A DNA stretch of 32,582 nt from RGIG5579 sp045531235 (GTDB lineage Bacteria > Bacillota > Clostridia > Oscillospirales > SIG627), in the NCBI GenBank assembly GCA_045531235.1, contig JAZSDQ010000089.1:1-32582 (forward strand), given 5' to 3'. The notes under the pieces are model-generated. The model worked only from the letters and a program-made list of their open reading frames with translations. It had not been told where the DNA came from and did no database searches. The translations under genes were made by a program, and so were the position numbers. Below, piece by piece: positions 31,965 to 32,582 of the stretch (the stretch's first letter is position 1; the number at the start of each line of letters is the position of its first letter).

Positions 31965-31992
31965 TTCGCCGACGGATTTTCCCGTCGGCGAA
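31965..31992 (+). other. GC-rich stem-loop without U-tract after the cohesin gene
   Basis: TTCGCCGACGG (31965-31975) pairs with 31982-31992 (11 bp, 6-base loop). It is followed by an A-rich stretch, not T, so it is not a standard terminator; it may protect the 3' end of the mRNA or need other factors. It lies between the cohesin stop and the tRNA promoter. Confidence 0.5.
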
Positions 31993-32030
31993 ATCTAAAA
32001 AAATAAAAATAAAAAAGTTGAAAAAAAGGC

Positions 32031-32059
32031 TTGACAAGTGAGAATTTAGGTGCTATACT
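32031..32059 (+). promoter_or_regulatory. Strong promoter of the tRNA operon
   Basis: TTGACA (32031-32036), a 17-base spacer and TATACT (32054-32059) with TG one base before it. Preceded by an A-rich UP-like stretch (31996-32027). It is typical of stable-RNA promoters. Confidence 0.9.
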
Positions 32060-32082
32060 GTCAAGGTCGCAGCGAGAGGTAC

Positions 32083-32158
<76 letters not shown>

Positions 32159-32176
32159 CTTTCCTGCGCGTCACCT

Positions 32177-32252
32177 GCGGATTTAGCTCATTTGGTAGAG
32201 CGCGACCTTGCCAAGGTCGAGGTGGCGGGTTCGAGCCCCGTAATCCGCTCCA
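32177..32252 (+). tRNA. tRNA-Gly (anticodon GCC)
   Basis: Acceptor GCGGATT pairs with AATCCGC. The anticodon stem CGACC/GGTCG encloses TTGCCAA with anticodon GCC. The T-arm is CGGGTTCGAGCCCCG, and the 3' CCA is encoded. Confidence 0.96.
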
Positions 32253-32255
32253 CAT

Positions 32256-32331
32256 GGAAGCTTAGCTCAGCTGGGAGAGCATCTGCCTTACAAGCAGAGG
32301 GTCATAGGTTCGAGCCCTATAGTTTCCACCA
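32256..32331 (+). tRNA. tRNA-Val (anticodon TAC)
   Basis: Acceptor GGAAGCT pairs with AGTTTCC (one G-U). The anticodon stem TCTGC/GCAGA encloses CTTACAA with anticodon TAC. The T-arm is ATAGGTTCGAGCCCTAT, and the 3' CCA is encoded. Only three bases separate it from tRNA-Gly. Confidence 0.96.
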
Positions 32332-32334
32332 CTC

Positions 32335-32361
32335 CTCGGAACGGATTTTTTCCGTCCCGAG
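32335..32361 (+). other. Inter-tRNA hairpin between tRNA-Val and tRNA-Asp
   Basis: CTCGG-A-ACGGA (32335-32345) pairs with TCCGT-C-CCGAG (32351-32361) with one mismatch and a five-T loop. It has no T-tract after it, so it is more likely a processing or spacer structure than a terminator. Confidence 0.45.
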
Positions 32362-32371
32362 AATATTATTA

Positions 32372-32448
32372 GGCCTGGTAGTTCAGTTGGTTAGAACGCT
32401 AGCCTGTCACGCTAGAGGTCAGGGGTTCGAGCCCCCTTCAGGTCGCCA
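32372..32448 (+). tRNA. tRNA-Asp (anticodon GTC)
   Basis: Acceptor GGCCTGG pairs with TCAGGTC (two G-U pairs). The anticodon stem CTAGC/GCTAG encloses CTGTCAC with anticodon GTC. The T-arm is AGGGGTTCGAGCCCCCT, the discriminator is G and the 3' CCA is encoded. Confidence 0.96.
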
Positions 32449-32453
32449 TATAT

Positions 32454-32528
<75 letters not shown>

Positions 32529-32529
<1 letters not shown>

Positions 32530-32565
32530 AAAAGAAACACTTCCTTTTGGGAAGTGTTTCTTTTT
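32529..32565 (+). terminator. Intrinsic terminator of the tRNA operon
   Basis: AAAAAGAAACACTTCC (32529-32544) pairs with 32550-32565 across a 5-base loop, ending in T5. It begins at the last base of the tRNA-Thr CCA. Confidence 0.92.
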
Positions 32566-32582
32566 GTGTTTGTGTCCGCAGG

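Noticed and set aside
31965..31992. Stem-loop after the cohesin gene as an intrinsic terminator
   Set aside because: It is followed by A-rich, not T-rich, sequence; kept only as an unassigned structure.

Overview
The window looks like chromosome from a low-to-moderate GC Gram-positive anaerobe, most likely an uncultivated gut-type Clostridia. The signs are an FtsEX operon with a PcsB/CwlO-like partner, HPr kinase, WhiA, single-chain glycyl-tRNA synthetase, TmcAL (YlbM), AzlCD, rubrerythrin, dockerin/cohesin modules and many strong U-tailed intrinsic terminators. No genus can be assigned from sequence alone.

Layout. 1-3807 is a cell-wall/division block: ftsE (cut by the window edge), ftsX, an S41 protease-like protein whose catalytic serine position is glycine, and a coiled-coil M23 peptidase of the type FtsEX controls. 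greA and lysS follow on the same strand. 5834-6881 is a small accessory patch: a spacer with TAAGCCA repeats and two terminators, a minus-strand ribbon-helix-helix protein, and a divergent SLOG/DUF1273 gene broken by a -1 shift at a T-run. 6934-10984 is a MarR regulator with a heterodimeric multidrug-type ABC exporter. 11121-13007 is a membrane-anchored 5'-nucleotidase-family protein. 13138-18217 is an unusual three-gene operon: two ABC exporters, each with an extra N-terminal domain and a four-cysteine zinc ribbon, flanking a DUF1854 protein.

18316-19707 is glyS with a near-consensus promoter embedded in the preceding terminator. On the minus strand follow mgtC, rubrerythrin, azlC-azlD and a 56-residue conserved-looking small protein. 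22575-25961 is a plus-strand operon hprK-murB-whiA-yfbR, without the rapZ and yvcK genes often found there. A minus-strand FkbM methyltransferase converges on it, and tmcAL reads away.

28394-31961 is probably the most distinctive locus. A secreted SH3/glucosaminidase autolysin-like protein ends in a type I dockerin. Ten bases later comes a protein with a signal peptide, a cohesin domain, one transmembrane helix and an acidic cytoplasmic tail. Together they look like a two-gene cohesin-dockerin display system that tethers a cell-wall hydrolase to the membrane. The window closes with a five-tRNA operon (Phe, Gly, Val, Asp, Thr) with a strong promoter and terminator.

The best candidates for underdescribed biology are the cohesin/dockerin autolysin pair, the zinc-ribbon ABC-DUF1854-ABC operon, the apparently dead S41 protein in an FtsEX operon, and the frameshifted SLOG gene with a canonical slippery heptamer.
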